Of a stretch of DNA of 57,380 bases, positions 9,880-18,071 are shown one piece after another (position 1 is the first letter of the stretch; each line of letters begins with the position of its first letter). Both the position numbers and the translations under genes were made by a program. The stretch comes from Sedimentisphaerales bacterium (GTDB lineage: Bacteria > Planctomycetota > Phycisphaerae > Sedimentisphaerales > Anaerobacaceae), in NCBI GenBank assembly GCA_016933295.1, contig JAFGBG010000227.1, positions 1-57,380 of the forward strand, written 5' to 3'. Below the pieces are notes generated by a model, which was not told where the DNA came from, made no database searches, and saw only the letters and a program-made list of their open reading frames with translations.

Positions 9880-10857
9880 TTATAGGATCTCCAATGCCGC
9901 TTTCTTAATCAGGGCTACAGTCGGCTTTGGTTTAAGGTTTAAGCTCCCAATATGTTGTAAAACCTCTCTGTACTGCCAACCAACGATGACGGCAATCCCT
10001 CCGACCGGCTGTGTAATAAGTTGCTCGGGAGGTACTACCGGCTTATGGGTGACATGCGTATATTTATGTTGTTTTTCTGTGAACGAATCTACAATGTAGG
10101 GTATCTTATCCAGGCGTTCCATCATAGTCAACATCATCAGCGTTTGGTGGCCCGCCTCCCAGATCGTTGCCGACTCAAAACTGGCGACAAAATTATCGAT
10201 ATCCCTGACTAATTGTTTCTGGTTCTCTATAAATGGTAAAGCTGTTAATGGCTGCCGCTTCTTTACTACTGCCGATAAGCTGGCCCCTTCCCAGATTTCC
10301 TGTATCCGCAGGACATCAAAACCGCTGGCCTCACAGATGAATCTGAGAGTTTGTCGTGTGAAGTAAAACAAATGATCAATAATAAACTCACCAAAAATAC
10401 GGTCACGAATTATCTCGTCGAAATTCGGAACTTCTACTATCCCTACCCCGGGTTCTTCCAGGTTATTATAAATTTGAGTTAAGGTCTTCCTCGGTTCCGG
10501 GAAGTGTTCCAGGTAGTTGAACATCAGGAACGCGTTGTAGGTATCTGGTTTTGGCTCTTCCTCAATAGGCATAATCCGTTTATCCGACAACTGGAATTCC
10601 TCAACAAACTGCTCCATCTGTCTTTTTCTGAAAGGATCGGTATCCCACGATGGTGAACGAATAGCATGTGAATAATAAGAAACTGGTTTAGCCGGTACCT
10701 GGACCGTGCCGCAGGCCATACATTGATAAATTTCTAGCGGTATTCCCAGGTCGTACGGTATCGTTTTAGAATCTGGAAAATACTGAGCGGCTTTGGGCAT
10801 TTTATTATAGGCAAGTAAAGAATCAAGATTACCGTCACAAATTTTACAGTTTTTCAT
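9880..10857 (-). CDS. Sugar C-methyltransferase-like protein lacking the SAM-binding core
   Basis: Resembles C-methyltransferases of deoxysugar pathways. An N-terminal zinc-binding region has CKICDGNL and YQCMACGTVQ (two CxxC pairs, within about residues 4-52). The later methyltransferase part is present (FNYLEHFPEPRKTLTQIYNN, VEVPNFDEI, DHLFYFTRQTLRFICEASGF). A C-terminal domain begins IWEAGHQTLMMLTMMERL and includes YTHVTHKPVVPPEQL. The glycine-rich SAM-binding motif normally lying between the QFVEEFQL region and the NYLEH motif is absent: only about 20 residues separate them, where relatives have roughly 70. At 325 residues the protein is shorter than the usual 400. The frame is intact, so this looks like an in-frame deletion. 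The protein may be non-catalytic or a decaying gene. Confidence 0.7.
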   Translation of the reverse strand: MKNCKICDGNLDSLLAYNKMPKAAQYFPDSKTIPYDLGIPLEIYQCMACGTVQVPAKPVSYYSHAIRSPSWDTDPFRKRQMEQFVEEFQLSDKRIMPIEEEPKPDTYNAFLMFNYLEHFPEPRKTLTQIYNNLEEPGVGIVEVPNFDEIIRDRIFGEFIIDHLFYFTRQTLRFICEASGFDVLRIQEIWEGASLSAVVKKRQPLTALPFIENQKQLVRDIDNFVASFESATIWEAGHQTLMMLTMMERLDKIPYIVDSFTEKQHKYTHVTHKPVVPPEQLITQPVGGIAVIVGWQYREVLQHIGSLNLKPKPTVALIKKAALEIL

Positions 10858-10998
10858 AAGAGTCCTTTTTCATTCTATTTTCTTTTATAAAGTTCTTATC
10901 CCATGTCGTTAAAGATAGTTTACCAGAGATTCTCATATCTCTCTGTTTAACTTAATTAGACTCAGATGGGATTTTTAATTGTTGGATAGAAATGTAAT

Positions 10999-11490
10999 TT
11001 ATATATACTTTCTATAAACTTCGTGAGCTTTTAAAAAATTATCAGGGCAAAAATTATGCCACTTTAAGAATCCTGCATCTGTTTCTTTTAAGCCTTTATT
11101 TCCCGGCACGAAGTTGTTCGGAAGATTACATAGATAAAGAAAAGAAATAAAGTGACCTCTTATCTTTTGCTTTAGGAATATTTCGTTTATGGCTATAGGG
11201 TTCGGCTCGAAATCGATTTTTGAGCCGATTTCCTTGTCTGCAACTTCGAGAATTCTCGTGTTTAATTTCTCCTTGAATCGTACGATACCGCCGGGTAAGT
11301 GCCAGCCTTCTCCACAATATCGATCCTTTCTCCATGCCAAAAGCGTGTCGTTCTTTTCGTTTTTCAAAAGAAGATCGACATTAACCAAGGGCGTAATTCT
11401 GCTGACAAAAAGAAATAGCTCTTCAGGCAAGCCCTCCGCAGGATTATGGATATTCTTGTCGAGAATTGCTATGGCATCGATAATGTTCAT
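10999..11490 (-). CDS. Nudix hydrolase, GDP-mannose mannosyl hydrolase-like
   Basis: About 163 residues. The stretch LPEELFLFVSRITPLVNVDL and the following WHLPGGIVRFKEKLNTRILE are the beginning and Nudix-box region of the GDP-mannose mannosyl hydrolase (Gmm/NudD) group. As in that group, the classic REUXEEXGU part of the box is degenerate (EVADKEIGS here). Gmm enzymes hydrolyse GDP-mannose or GDP-glucose to GDP plus the hexose by attack at carbon. I chose the ATG at 11490, preceded by AAAGGA; an in-frame GTG at 11514 is also possible. The gene starts 32 bases after the radical SAM gene's stop, so the two are probably coupled. Its substrate here may be a different NDP-sugar. Confidence 0.78.
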   Translation of the reverse strand: MNIIDAIAILDKNIHNPAEGLPEELFLFVSRITPLVNVDLLLKNEKNDTLLAWRKDRYCGEGWHLPGGIVRFKEKLNTRILEVADKEIGSKIDFEPNPIAINEIFLKQKIRGHFISFLYLCNLPNNFVPGNKGLKETDAGFLKWHNFCPDNFLKAHEVYRKYI

Positions 11491-11521
11491 GAATCCTTTG
11501 ATCAATTCCGGCACAAGAAAG

Positions 11522-12625
11522 TCAAACCAATTGGTAAATTTTATCCTTCTTATTGAACGGAATTTTAGTTTTGTCTTCGTCTGTGAAGACTTCAGTCCAT
11601 AGGACCGGCAGGGGTTTATTATATGTCCTGCCCACTATGTATTTTTGAATAAAATCCCTGTCTTCCGCGATAAGACATGTATGGACATGTTCGCCGAAGT
11701 ATTTAATATCCAGACCTCTTTGAATAATATCCTTCAAAGACTCCTCAAAAATATTCCCGATAGATACGTGAATATACGGGCAGGGTAGTACATCGCCGTA
11801 TTGTGTTACGGAGATCATTCCTTTGACGGCTATACATCTCATATTCAGACCGTATGCGGCGGTCAGATGGGTAAACAGCCTGTACTTTTTCTCAAGGCTT
11901 TCCAGGTATTCCATGTCGTCCTTATCAACCAGAACATCGAAATTACCTTCCCATGAACCGACCGGTTTGGCGTAAGTCACAAAGACGCCGATTCCTTTTC
12001 TGTTAAAATATTCTACAAATTCAATAAATTCATCCGTGTGAAGTCTCTGTTTAGAAACAACTGTTTGCACGAAAATATCAAGACCCGCATCCATGGCTGC
12101 ATCAGCGGCATTCATGGCCCTCTGATGTGAGCCTTGGGCTTGTCTGAAGCTGTCGTGTTCGGCGGCATCGAGACTGTCTATACTTAATTGAATCCTGTCA
12201 ACTCCGATGCTTTTTAAATGTCTGGCTCTTGTTTTATCCAAAAACCATCCGTTCGTATCGCAGTTGATATAGAATTTTTGAGGGTCGATGGCTTCTACCA
12301 CTTCGTCAAAATCCTTGAATATCAGTGGTTCGCCACCGGTAATTACGAAACGAGCGAGTCCCATTTCATCAGCCTGTCGCGACAGATCTTTTACATCGGC
12401 TATTGTAAACTGCCGCCCGTCTTTTCTGCCCTGGAACCTTTTGACTGAGCAGTGTTGACATCGGAAATTACAGGTGTAATTGTATTGGAACTGGATAATA
12501 GCAATGCTCTCACCTCGACTATTTTTTGCTTGAAATTTCGAAATTTTCTCATAGACATAGGGCTTTTCTTTTTTGAGTTTGTTTCTCTTGTTTGTTTCGT
12601 CTGATTTTTTAATTGGGTTTTCCAT
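11522..12625 (-). CDS. Radical SAM protein with SPASM-like C-terminal region
   Basis: A 367-residue radical SAM enzyme. Cys52, Cys56 and Cys59 in YNYTCNFRCQHCSVKRF form the CxxxCxxC site for the 4Fe-4S cluster. VITGGEPLIFKDFDEVV is the SAM-binding GGEP motif, and QLSIDSLDAAEHDSFR the usual strand after it. The C-terminal part has further cysteines (MRCIAVKG, DVLPCPYIHVSIGN, VHTCLIAED), as in SPASM/twitch proteins that bind extra clusters. Radical SAM enzymes in sugar clusters can deaminate, epimerise or dehydrate sugars, but many act on peptides. The substrate cannot be told from sequence. It is transcribed between the ThDP enzyme and the Nudix gene and probably belongs to the same sugar pathway. 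Confidence 0.83.
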   Translation of the reverse strand: MENPIKKSDETNKRNKLKKEKPYVYEKISKFQAKNSRGESIAIIQFQYNYTCNFRCQHCSVKRFQGRKDGRQFTIADVKDLSRQADEMGLARFVITGGEPLIFKDFDEVVEAIDPQKFYINCDTNGWFLDKTRARHLKSIGVDRIQLSIDSLDAAEHDSFRQAQGSHQRAMNAADAAMDAGLDIFVQTVVSKQRLHTDEFIEFVEYFNRKGIGVFVTYAKPVGSWEGNFDVLVDKDDMEYLESLEKKYRLFTHLTAAYGLNMRCIAVKGMISVTQYGDVLPCPYIHVSIGNIFEESLKDIIQRGLDIKYFGEHVHTCLIAEDRDFIQKYIVGRTYNKPLPVLWTEVFTDEDKTKIPFNKKDKIYQLV

Positions 12626-12709
12626 AGTAATATCAGTCCTTTCCCAAAAGGTTTATAAGGTTTTCAGTTGTTCAGAAAGACTTCCGGTAATTGAACTTAT
12701 TTCGGATAT

Positions 12710-14515
12710 TCATGCTTCGGCAACCGGAATCAGCATGTTAGACAATAATTCTTCGCGGTCAAGAAACGGCCACAAATCCTCCATTGGTTTTGAAACCATT
12801 CTACCGTCGGGCAAAGCCTGCGAAGACATTTTCGGAGCGGTAGGAACCTCCGGATTAACCATAACTTCACAAATCATTGTTCCTTCGCAATCCAGAACGT
12901 CCGAAATCTCTTCGTACAAATTATTTTGGTTGATGATTTTTGTTGTTTCCAAACCGTATGCCCGGGCTATTTTGCAGGTATCCGGCAGGGTCAGGCCGCT
13001 GTCCGGATCACAACCGACAAAATTGCCCTGAAAATGAGATCTTTGCATATTGCGTATAGATGCGTATCCATTGTTATTTAGAATAAATATTTTCAGAGGA
13101 AGTCTTAAGCGGGAGATTGTTTCGAGTTCCTGAATATTGTGCTGCAGACCTCCGTCACCTATGATACTGATAGTTCTGCGACCAATGCTTGCAAGGCAGG
13201 CTCCGAAACATGCCGGTAATCCGAATCCCATAGCTCCGAGCCCGGGAGTATTCAGTATTCGCTGTCCTTTTTTGAGACGAAACGCCTGCTGGGTTATTTC
13301 CGCGCTGATTCCTGAACTTTCCGGCACTATTAGGTCGTTTTCTTTTAGAAGGTCCGACAAAGCATCAAAAAAATAATAGGGATTGACATATTCCGCCGGT
13401 TGCCTGTATTCGTCGAGTATCACCGGATACTTGCGTTGCCACTGTTTACATCGCGTAAGCCAGGGAGAATAATCGTGCAATTCTACTTTAGCCATCGCAT
13501 CTGTTAACTCTCTCATAAATATACCGGCATCTGCACATACGGGAACATCGATAAATGTTTTTATTTTTTTTAGTTCATTATTATCGATATCAACGATGAC
13601 TTTTTTAGCTTTGTGGGCGAAATTTGAATAGTTATGGCCGATCTGACAAAGATCGAGCCTCGCACCAATAGAGATTAACAAATCTGCATTTTGTTGTGTA
13701 AAGTTTGCGCCACGTTGGCCGATAATGCCGGGTTTGCCGCAATACAGTTCATGCTCTTCCCATAAAAAGTCGCTGGCTTTCCATGTTAAAAGGACGGGAG
13801 CTTTTATTTTATGAATCAAATCGCTGAATTGCCCGATTTCATTACATAGGCGAATGCCATTACCGGCCAAAATGACCGGTCGGCTGGCCTGGGACAGCAT
13901 ATCCGCGGCCAATATAGCCCGATTTTTAATTTCATCGACTGATAATCCCTCGGAAAGAGTACCGTCCGGCGTATATTCCTTGAGTGTACTTTCGTCAATA
14001 ATGCTACCCTGAACATCGAGCGGTAAATCAATCCATACAGGCCCTTTTCTGCCGTGCCTGGCCAGGTAGACGGCTTTTTGAAGATGATACTTAATCATAT
14101 CAGGATCGGTAACCGTCACTACGTATTTGGTAAGGGATTTCACAATAGATTGTATATCAACTTCCTGGATACCCATTTGCCTTACGCCGCTTGCTCCGAT
14201 CATATCGGAACGTTTTACCTGGCCGGATATGATGAGAAGAGGTGTTGAATCAATCCATGCGCCGGCGACACCGGTAATTGCATTCGTTGCCCCGGGGCCG
14301 GTTGTGACTAAGGCAACACCGAGATTATTTGTGTACTGACTGTACGCTTCGGCGGCGATAGCGGCGGCTTGTTCATGGAGACAACATGTTTTTTGTAAAT
14401 GATTATTTTTTCCGAGAGAATCAACCAGGTGCATGCAACCGCCACCGGGAAGATAGAAAACGTGCTGAGTTCCTATTTCGGCAACGAAATTGAATACATA
14501 ATCGGAGAGTTTCAT
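12710..14515 (-). CDS. Thiamine diphosphate-dependent enzyme, acetolactate-synthase-like (YerE-type context)
   Basis: A 601-residue ThDP enzyme with the three acetohydroxyacid-synthase domains. The N-terminal PYR domain has the catalytic Glu48 in CCLHEQAAAIAAEAYS and ALVTTGPGATNAITGVAGAW. A middle domain follows, then the C-terminal PP domain with the ThDP motif ISIIGDGGLQHNIQELETI ending in NNNGY. In nucleotide-sugar clusters with rfbF/G/H, such proteins (for example YerE of yersiniose synthesis) transfer a two-carbon unit from pyruvate to a CDP-ketosugar, giving a branched-chain sugar. The order here fits that role. True acetolactate synthase is the alternative, but no ilv genes are near. 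It is 22 bases downstream of the nucleotidase gene. Confidence 0.8.
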   Translation of the reverse strand: MKLSDYVFNFVAEIGTQHVFYLPGGGCMHLVDSLGKNNHLQKTCCLHEQAAAIAAEAYSQYTNNLGVALVTTGPGATNAITGVAGAWIDSTPLLIISGQVKRSDMIGASGVRQMGIQEVDIQSIVKSLTKYVVTVTDPDMIKYHLQKAVYLARHGRKGPVWIDLPLDVQGSIIDESTLKEYTPDGTLSEGLSVDEIKNRAILAADMLSQASRPVILAGNGIRLCNEIGQFSDLIHKIKAPVLLTWKASDFLWEEHELYCGKPGIIGQRGANFTQQNADLLISIGARLDLCQIGHNYSNFAHKAKKVIVDIDNNELKKIKTFIDVPVCADAGIFMRELTDAMAKVELHDYSPWLTRCKQWQRKYPVILDEYRQPAEYVNPYYFFDALSDLLKENDLIVPESSGISAEITQQAFRLKKGQRILNTPGLGAMGFGLPACFGACLASIGRRTISIIGDGGLQHNIQELETISRLRLPLKIFILNNNGYASIRNMQRSHFQGNFVGCDPDSGLTLPDTCKIARAYGLETTKIINQNNLYEEISDVLDCEGTMICEVMVNPEVPTAPKMSSQALPDGRMVSKPMEDLWPFLDREELLSNMLIPVAEA

Positions 14516-14537
14516 GATTTCTTTTACCTTTATGTTA

Positions 14538-15119
14538 TTATAGCGCGGAAATAGACTTTAAAACATCTTCTATAGATTTGCTTTTTTGTGAATTCCAGGG
14601 TCTTGGGAACAATATTCCTTTAACTCCGGCAGCTTCGGCATCTTTAATATTGTCTTCATTATCATCAACAAGGTAATCCACCTGTTGAATTCTTTTAAGA
14701 TATTCCTGTTTGTTTTGATCATAGGTCGGAATGTGACTTTCAGCCCGATACGAGGGAACAAAATGATAAGTTCTTATCCATTGTCCAAAATGTGTTATTA
14801 CCCAACTCGCCGAACTTGCTGCCGCAACAAAAGGAACAGATGTTAGTGCTATGTGCCGAAAACGATGACCATGTAGGATAAACCAATCTTTTACCGCAGA
14901 TACGGGGGTCATCCGGCAATAAGATGGATCGGTACGAAAGGTATCCAGCGATTCAAGATATTGTTCTTTGGGAACATTAAGAATTCGGTGCGGAGGATTT
15001 TCAGACAGATTTTTGTAGTCGATATTACATTCCGGATGTGTTGCTTTCCATGTTGTATTAAACCACTGGAACATCAGGTCATTAAGCACATCATCGACGT
15101 CCCACGCAATCGTTATCAT
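14538..15119 (-). CDS. HAD-superfamily 5'-nucleotidase-like phosphatase (NT5C type)
   Basis: A 193-residue HAD hydrolase. It opens with IAWDVDDVLNDLMFQWFN, where D7, D9 and D10 are the nucleophile, acid and metal ligand of HAD motif I. It ends with motif IV (YLVDDNEDNIKDAEAAGVKG). This is the layout of the C-type 5'-deoxynucleotidases. The start is well supported: AAGGA lies five bases before ATG. The gene is 11 bases downstream of the NeuB-like gene, so the pair is co-translated. NeuB-type pathways need a phosphatase when the condensation product is a sugar phosphate, so a sugar-phosphate phosphatase role is a plausible inference. Confidence 0.78.
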   Translation of the reverse strand: MITIAWDVDDVLNDLMFQWFNTTWKATHPECNIDYKNLSENPPHRILNVPKEQYLESLDTFRTDPSYCRMTPVSAVKDWFILHGHRFRHIALTSVPFVAAASSASWVITHFGQWIRTYHFVPSYRAESHIPTYDQNKQEYLKRIQQVDYLVDDNEDNIKDAEAAGVKGILFPRPWNSQKSKSIEDVLKSISAL

Positions 15120-15130
15120 CGCCGTCCTTC

Positions 15131-16660
15131 TTAATTAATGGGCTTTTCCAGCCAGTCTATCCAGAATGTCATATATGTTTTTCTGTTCTCGGTTTTATCG
15201 ATTAACGGATCATCGTAGTAAGAATCCGCTTTAATGTGTGTTGTAGAAACCTCTTCGAGTATTGCACCGTCATTAGTCCCGAAACTATGAGGGACGTTTC
15301 GTTCGACCGTGAGAAGGTCGCCCGCCGCAAAGTTCCTTGTTTCGCCGTTAAGTTTAATCCATCCGTTTCCATAGAGAATGTGAAACGTCTCTTCTTTAAT
15401 TTTGTGAGTATGTGTCGGGTTTCCCTGACCGGCCAGCAGCAGAATAAGCTTTTTGCAGTATTCCCGGTTTATTATATTCATTATTGTACAGCCGTACTGA
15501 TGGAATTGGTCTATGCCGTAATGATGTGACAATTCAAAATCAATTTTGTTTTGAAGTTTTATCCCGCTCTCCAATACTAATCCCTTGATGTCCTTGATAA
15601 TATTCAAAACCTTATCTCGTGAGTCAGTCATTTGTATGTTGTTTGACAAAAGCGGCTGGAGTGCGGGGATGTCTTTTTGAGCAACGATTTCCAGATATTT
15701 CGAGAGAGAATTAGCGACAAGCTGATCCTGGAAATTGGGGATGGCATAAAATATTTTATCGCCGGTGATTATTTCTCCGGCCTTTATATCGGTCTTTGCA
15801 AAGACACCTCGTTGAAGGCCGCGAAGGTCGTTCTGTTCTTTTTGAGAAATATCTCTGCGTCGGTTGCTAACGCCGCATATATCATAAGCTTCTCTGGCTG
15901 CTGAAAGCCATTTTGATATCTGTTCCGGCGTAGACGAATAGGCGTTAAGCTTATATTTTTCGTTTTGGATGCCCACGTGTCGTTCAAAAACAGCAGCACC
16001 TTTAGCAACGGCGATTTTTATTGCTTCCAGGTTGTCCGGCTCTTCGTGGGTGGAATATCCGATTAATATCTTCGGATATCTGGATTTGAATAAATCAATC
16101 TGATTCAATTCCAACAAATTATCAGGTGTGGGGTAAGAACCGACGCAGTGCATTAAAACGAACTGTTTCTGCCTGTGCTCGAAAAATGAGACAACCTTAT
16201 CGATATCTTCGAGAGAAGCGCCAGCCGTAGAGCCTATTATCGGTTTGTGTGTTTCGGAGATGCGTTCCAAAAGCGGCCAATCTGTGATTGAGCAACTGGC
16301 GATTTTTATTATCCGGTAATCGTGTTCTTCGATTAAATCAACAGAAGTCTCATCGAATGGAGTGCAGACCGATATAAAACCACAACGCTCAAACTCGTCT
16401 TTCAGTTGCTTAAAGGCTTCTTTTTCAATTCTTGTTTCGGAAAATCGCTTGATATATTTATAGTCGTGATTGTTCTTATATTGCGGATGTATAAAAGTAT
16501 CCAGATTCCGATATTGAAATTTGAAGCCGAATGTAAATTCGCGGAAATTTTTAATGACCTGCGAGAATTCCCTGATAATAGTTTTGCCGTGGTCAATATC
16601 ACCCATGTGATTGTTGGCCATCTCAAAAATAAACACAGGTTTGTCGAAAAGATCGTTCAT
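15131..16660 (-). CDS. NeuB-family sialic/nonulosonic acid synthase fused to a cupin
   Basis: About 509 residues. The N-terminal TIM barrel (about 5-245) carries NeuB landmarks: FIFEMANNHMGDIDHG, IIKIASCSITDWPLLERI, IIGSTAGASLEDI and LMHCVGSYPTPDNLLELNQI. It is followed by an antifreeze-like SAF domain (GLQRGVFAKTDIKAGEIITG). The C-terminus (about 405-490) is a cupin with GNPTHTHKIKEETFHILYG and AAGDLLTVERNVPHSFG, which hold metal-binding His and Glu. NeuB enzymes condense PEP with an aldose to give a 2-keto-3-deoxy nine-carbon acid. I chose the second ATG (16660) because AAAGGA precedes it. No cytidylyltransferase or epimerase of the sialic-acid route is in the window, so the substrate is unknown. 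Confidence 0.85.
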   Translation of the reverse strand: MNDLFDKPVFIFEMANNHMGDIDHGKTIIREFSQVIKNFREFTFGFKFQYRNLDTFIHPQYKNNHDYKYIKRFSETRIEKEAFKQLKDEFERCGFISVCTPFDETSVDLIEEHDYRIIKIASCSITDWPLLERISETHKPIIGSTAGASLEDIDKVVSFFEHRQKQFVLMHCVGSYPTPDNLLELNQIDLFKSRYPKILIGYSTHEEPDNLEAIKIAVAKGAAVFERHVGIQNEKYKLNAYSSTPEQISKWLSAAREAYDICGVSNRRRDISQKEQNDLRGLQRGVFAKTDIKAGEIITGDKIFYAIPNFQDQLVANSLSKYLEIVAQKDIPALQPLLSNNIQMTDSRDKVLNIIKDIKGLVLESGIKLQNKIDFELSHHYGIDQFHQYGCTIMNIINREYCKKLILLLAGQGNPTHTHKIKEETFHILYGNGWIKLNGETRNFAAGDLLTVERNVPHSFGTNDGAILEEVSTTHIKADSYYDDPLIDKTENRKTYMTFWIDWLEKPIN

Positions 16661-16706
16661 GGCGGATCCTTTCATATTTTTAATGCTTTGTTTATTCAGA
16701 TATTTC

Positions 16707-18059
16707 TTAATCAGCTGTTTTGCCTGCCGGACAGTATGATAACTTTTGTTTCAATCCCGGAAATTCGGCAATAACTTCCATCGTGTACTTAATTTGTTTT
16801 TGGCACATTCCCGGATATGTTCCCAGAAAGAACGTGTTATTCATGATATAGTCCGTGTTAATCAAATCACCAATCTTGCGATGAGGAATATTCTGATAAG
16901 CAGGTTGTCGTAGGAGATTTCCGCCGAAGAGGTTTCGTGTTTCAACCATATTCCTGTTCAGATAATCTGTTAATTCCGTTCTGGTAAAATTGGCATCATC
17001 CCGTATGGTAACAGGGAAAGCGAACCACGCCGGATTTGAATTATCGGTTGCATCCGGTAAAATGAAATCATTCTCAAATGGTCTAAAGGCGGTTTTCCAT
17101 CGTGAAAAATTATTGCGACGTGCCCGGCAAAAATCGTCGAGTTTTCTCAATTGCTCTACACCTACTGCGGCCTGGATATCCGTCATCTTAAGATTATATC
17201 CAATGTGTGAATATACGTATTTATGGTCATATCCGTAAGGTAAAGCTCCGAATTGGCTGGAAAATCTTTTACCGCATTTATTGTTCTGCCCCGGGCCGCA
17301 GTTGCAGTCTCTGCCCCAGTTTTTAAGCGACTCAATGATCTTGGCGAGTGTATCATCCGATGTGAGTATGGCCCCGCCTTCACCTGTCGTGATATGATGT
17401 GCCGGATAAAAGGAACATGTCGATAGATGGCCGAATGTTCCCGTCTGTTTTTTTTTATATAGAGAGCCTAATGAATCGCAGTTATCCTCGATAAGATATA
17501 AATCGTACTTATCGACTATTTTCATTATCCCATTAATATCGAACGGATTACCCAGTGTATGAGCCAGAAAAATAGCACGAGTCTTTTTGCTTATCGCGGC
17601 TTCGACTTCACGGATATCAGCGTTATAGGTGGGGATATCGACATCCACGAAGACCGGTGTAAGACCGCTTTGAATAATTGGATTGAGCGTTGTGGGAAAA
17701 CCCGCCGCTACGGTTATAACCTCGTCCCCCGGCACAAGTCTTCGTTCACCTAACAGATGTGAAGTCAGAGCCGTAATCGCCAGTAAGTTTGCAGAAGAAC
17801 CCGAGTTTACAAGAGATGCATATTTAACACCTATTTTTTTTGCGAGCTCGCATTGGAATTCCTGAGTAAAACGGCCCTCGGTCAGCCAAAAATCAAGACC
17901 GGCATCTACCACATTTATTAATTCGCGGTTGTCAAATACCCGGCCTGCATAGCGCACCGGTGTTATTGTCGGTTTGAATTCTTTTGCCGCAAATGCCTCG
18001 TTATAGTATTTACTTACAAGGCGGAGTATTTCTTTTCTTGTCTCTGAGGCTTCGTTCAT
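16707..18059 (-). CDS. rfbH: CDP-4-keto-6-deoxy-D-glucose 3-dehydratase (E1, RfbH)
   Basis: A 450-residue PMP-dependent enzyme of the DegT/DnrJ/EryC1/StrS fold. The position of the PLP-binding Lys is occupied by His in TCSFYPAHHITTGEGGA (His221), the mark of the E1 dehydratase. The four cluster cysteines are C194, C252, C254 and C262, that is C-X57-C-X-C-X7-C, exactly the spacing known for the E1 2Fe-2S site. It removes the 3-hydroxyl of CDP-4-keto-6-deoxyglucose, the committed step to CDP-3,6-dideoxysugars (abequose, paratose, tyvelose, ascarylose, yersiniose). The partner flavoprotein reductase E3 (AscD/DdhD) is not in the window. It follows rfbG by 12 bases. Confidence 0.96.
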   Translation of the reverse strand: MNEASETRKEILRLVSKYYNEAFAAKEFKPTITPVRYAGRVFDNRELINVVDAGLDFWLTEGRFTQEFQCELAKKIGVKYASLVNSGSSANLLAITALTSHLLGERRLVPGDEVITVAAGFPTTLNPIIQSGLTPVFVDVDIPTYNADIREVEAAISKKTRAIFLAHTLGNPFDINGIMKIVDKYDLYLIEDNCDSLGSLYKKKQTGTFGHLSTCSFYPAHHITTGEGGAILTSDDTLAKIIESLKNWGRDCNCGPGQNNKCGKRFSSQFGALPYGYDHKYVYSHIGYNLKMTDIQAAVGVEQLRKLDDFCRARRNNFSRWKTAFRPFENDFILPDATDNSNPAWFAFPVTIRDDANFTRTELTDYLNRNMVETRNLFGGNLLRQPAYQNIPHRKIGDLINTDYIMNNTFFLGTYPGMCQKQIKYTMEVIAEFPGLKQKLSYCPAGKTAD

Positions 18060-18071
18060 TAAAGCTTCCCA

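Noticed and set aside
14538-15119. Nucleotide-salvage 5'-nucleotidase unrelated to sugars
   Set aside because: Not excluded by sequence, but the 11-base gap to the NeuB-like gene and the 22-base gap to the ThDP gene make a sugar-pathway phosphatase more likely.
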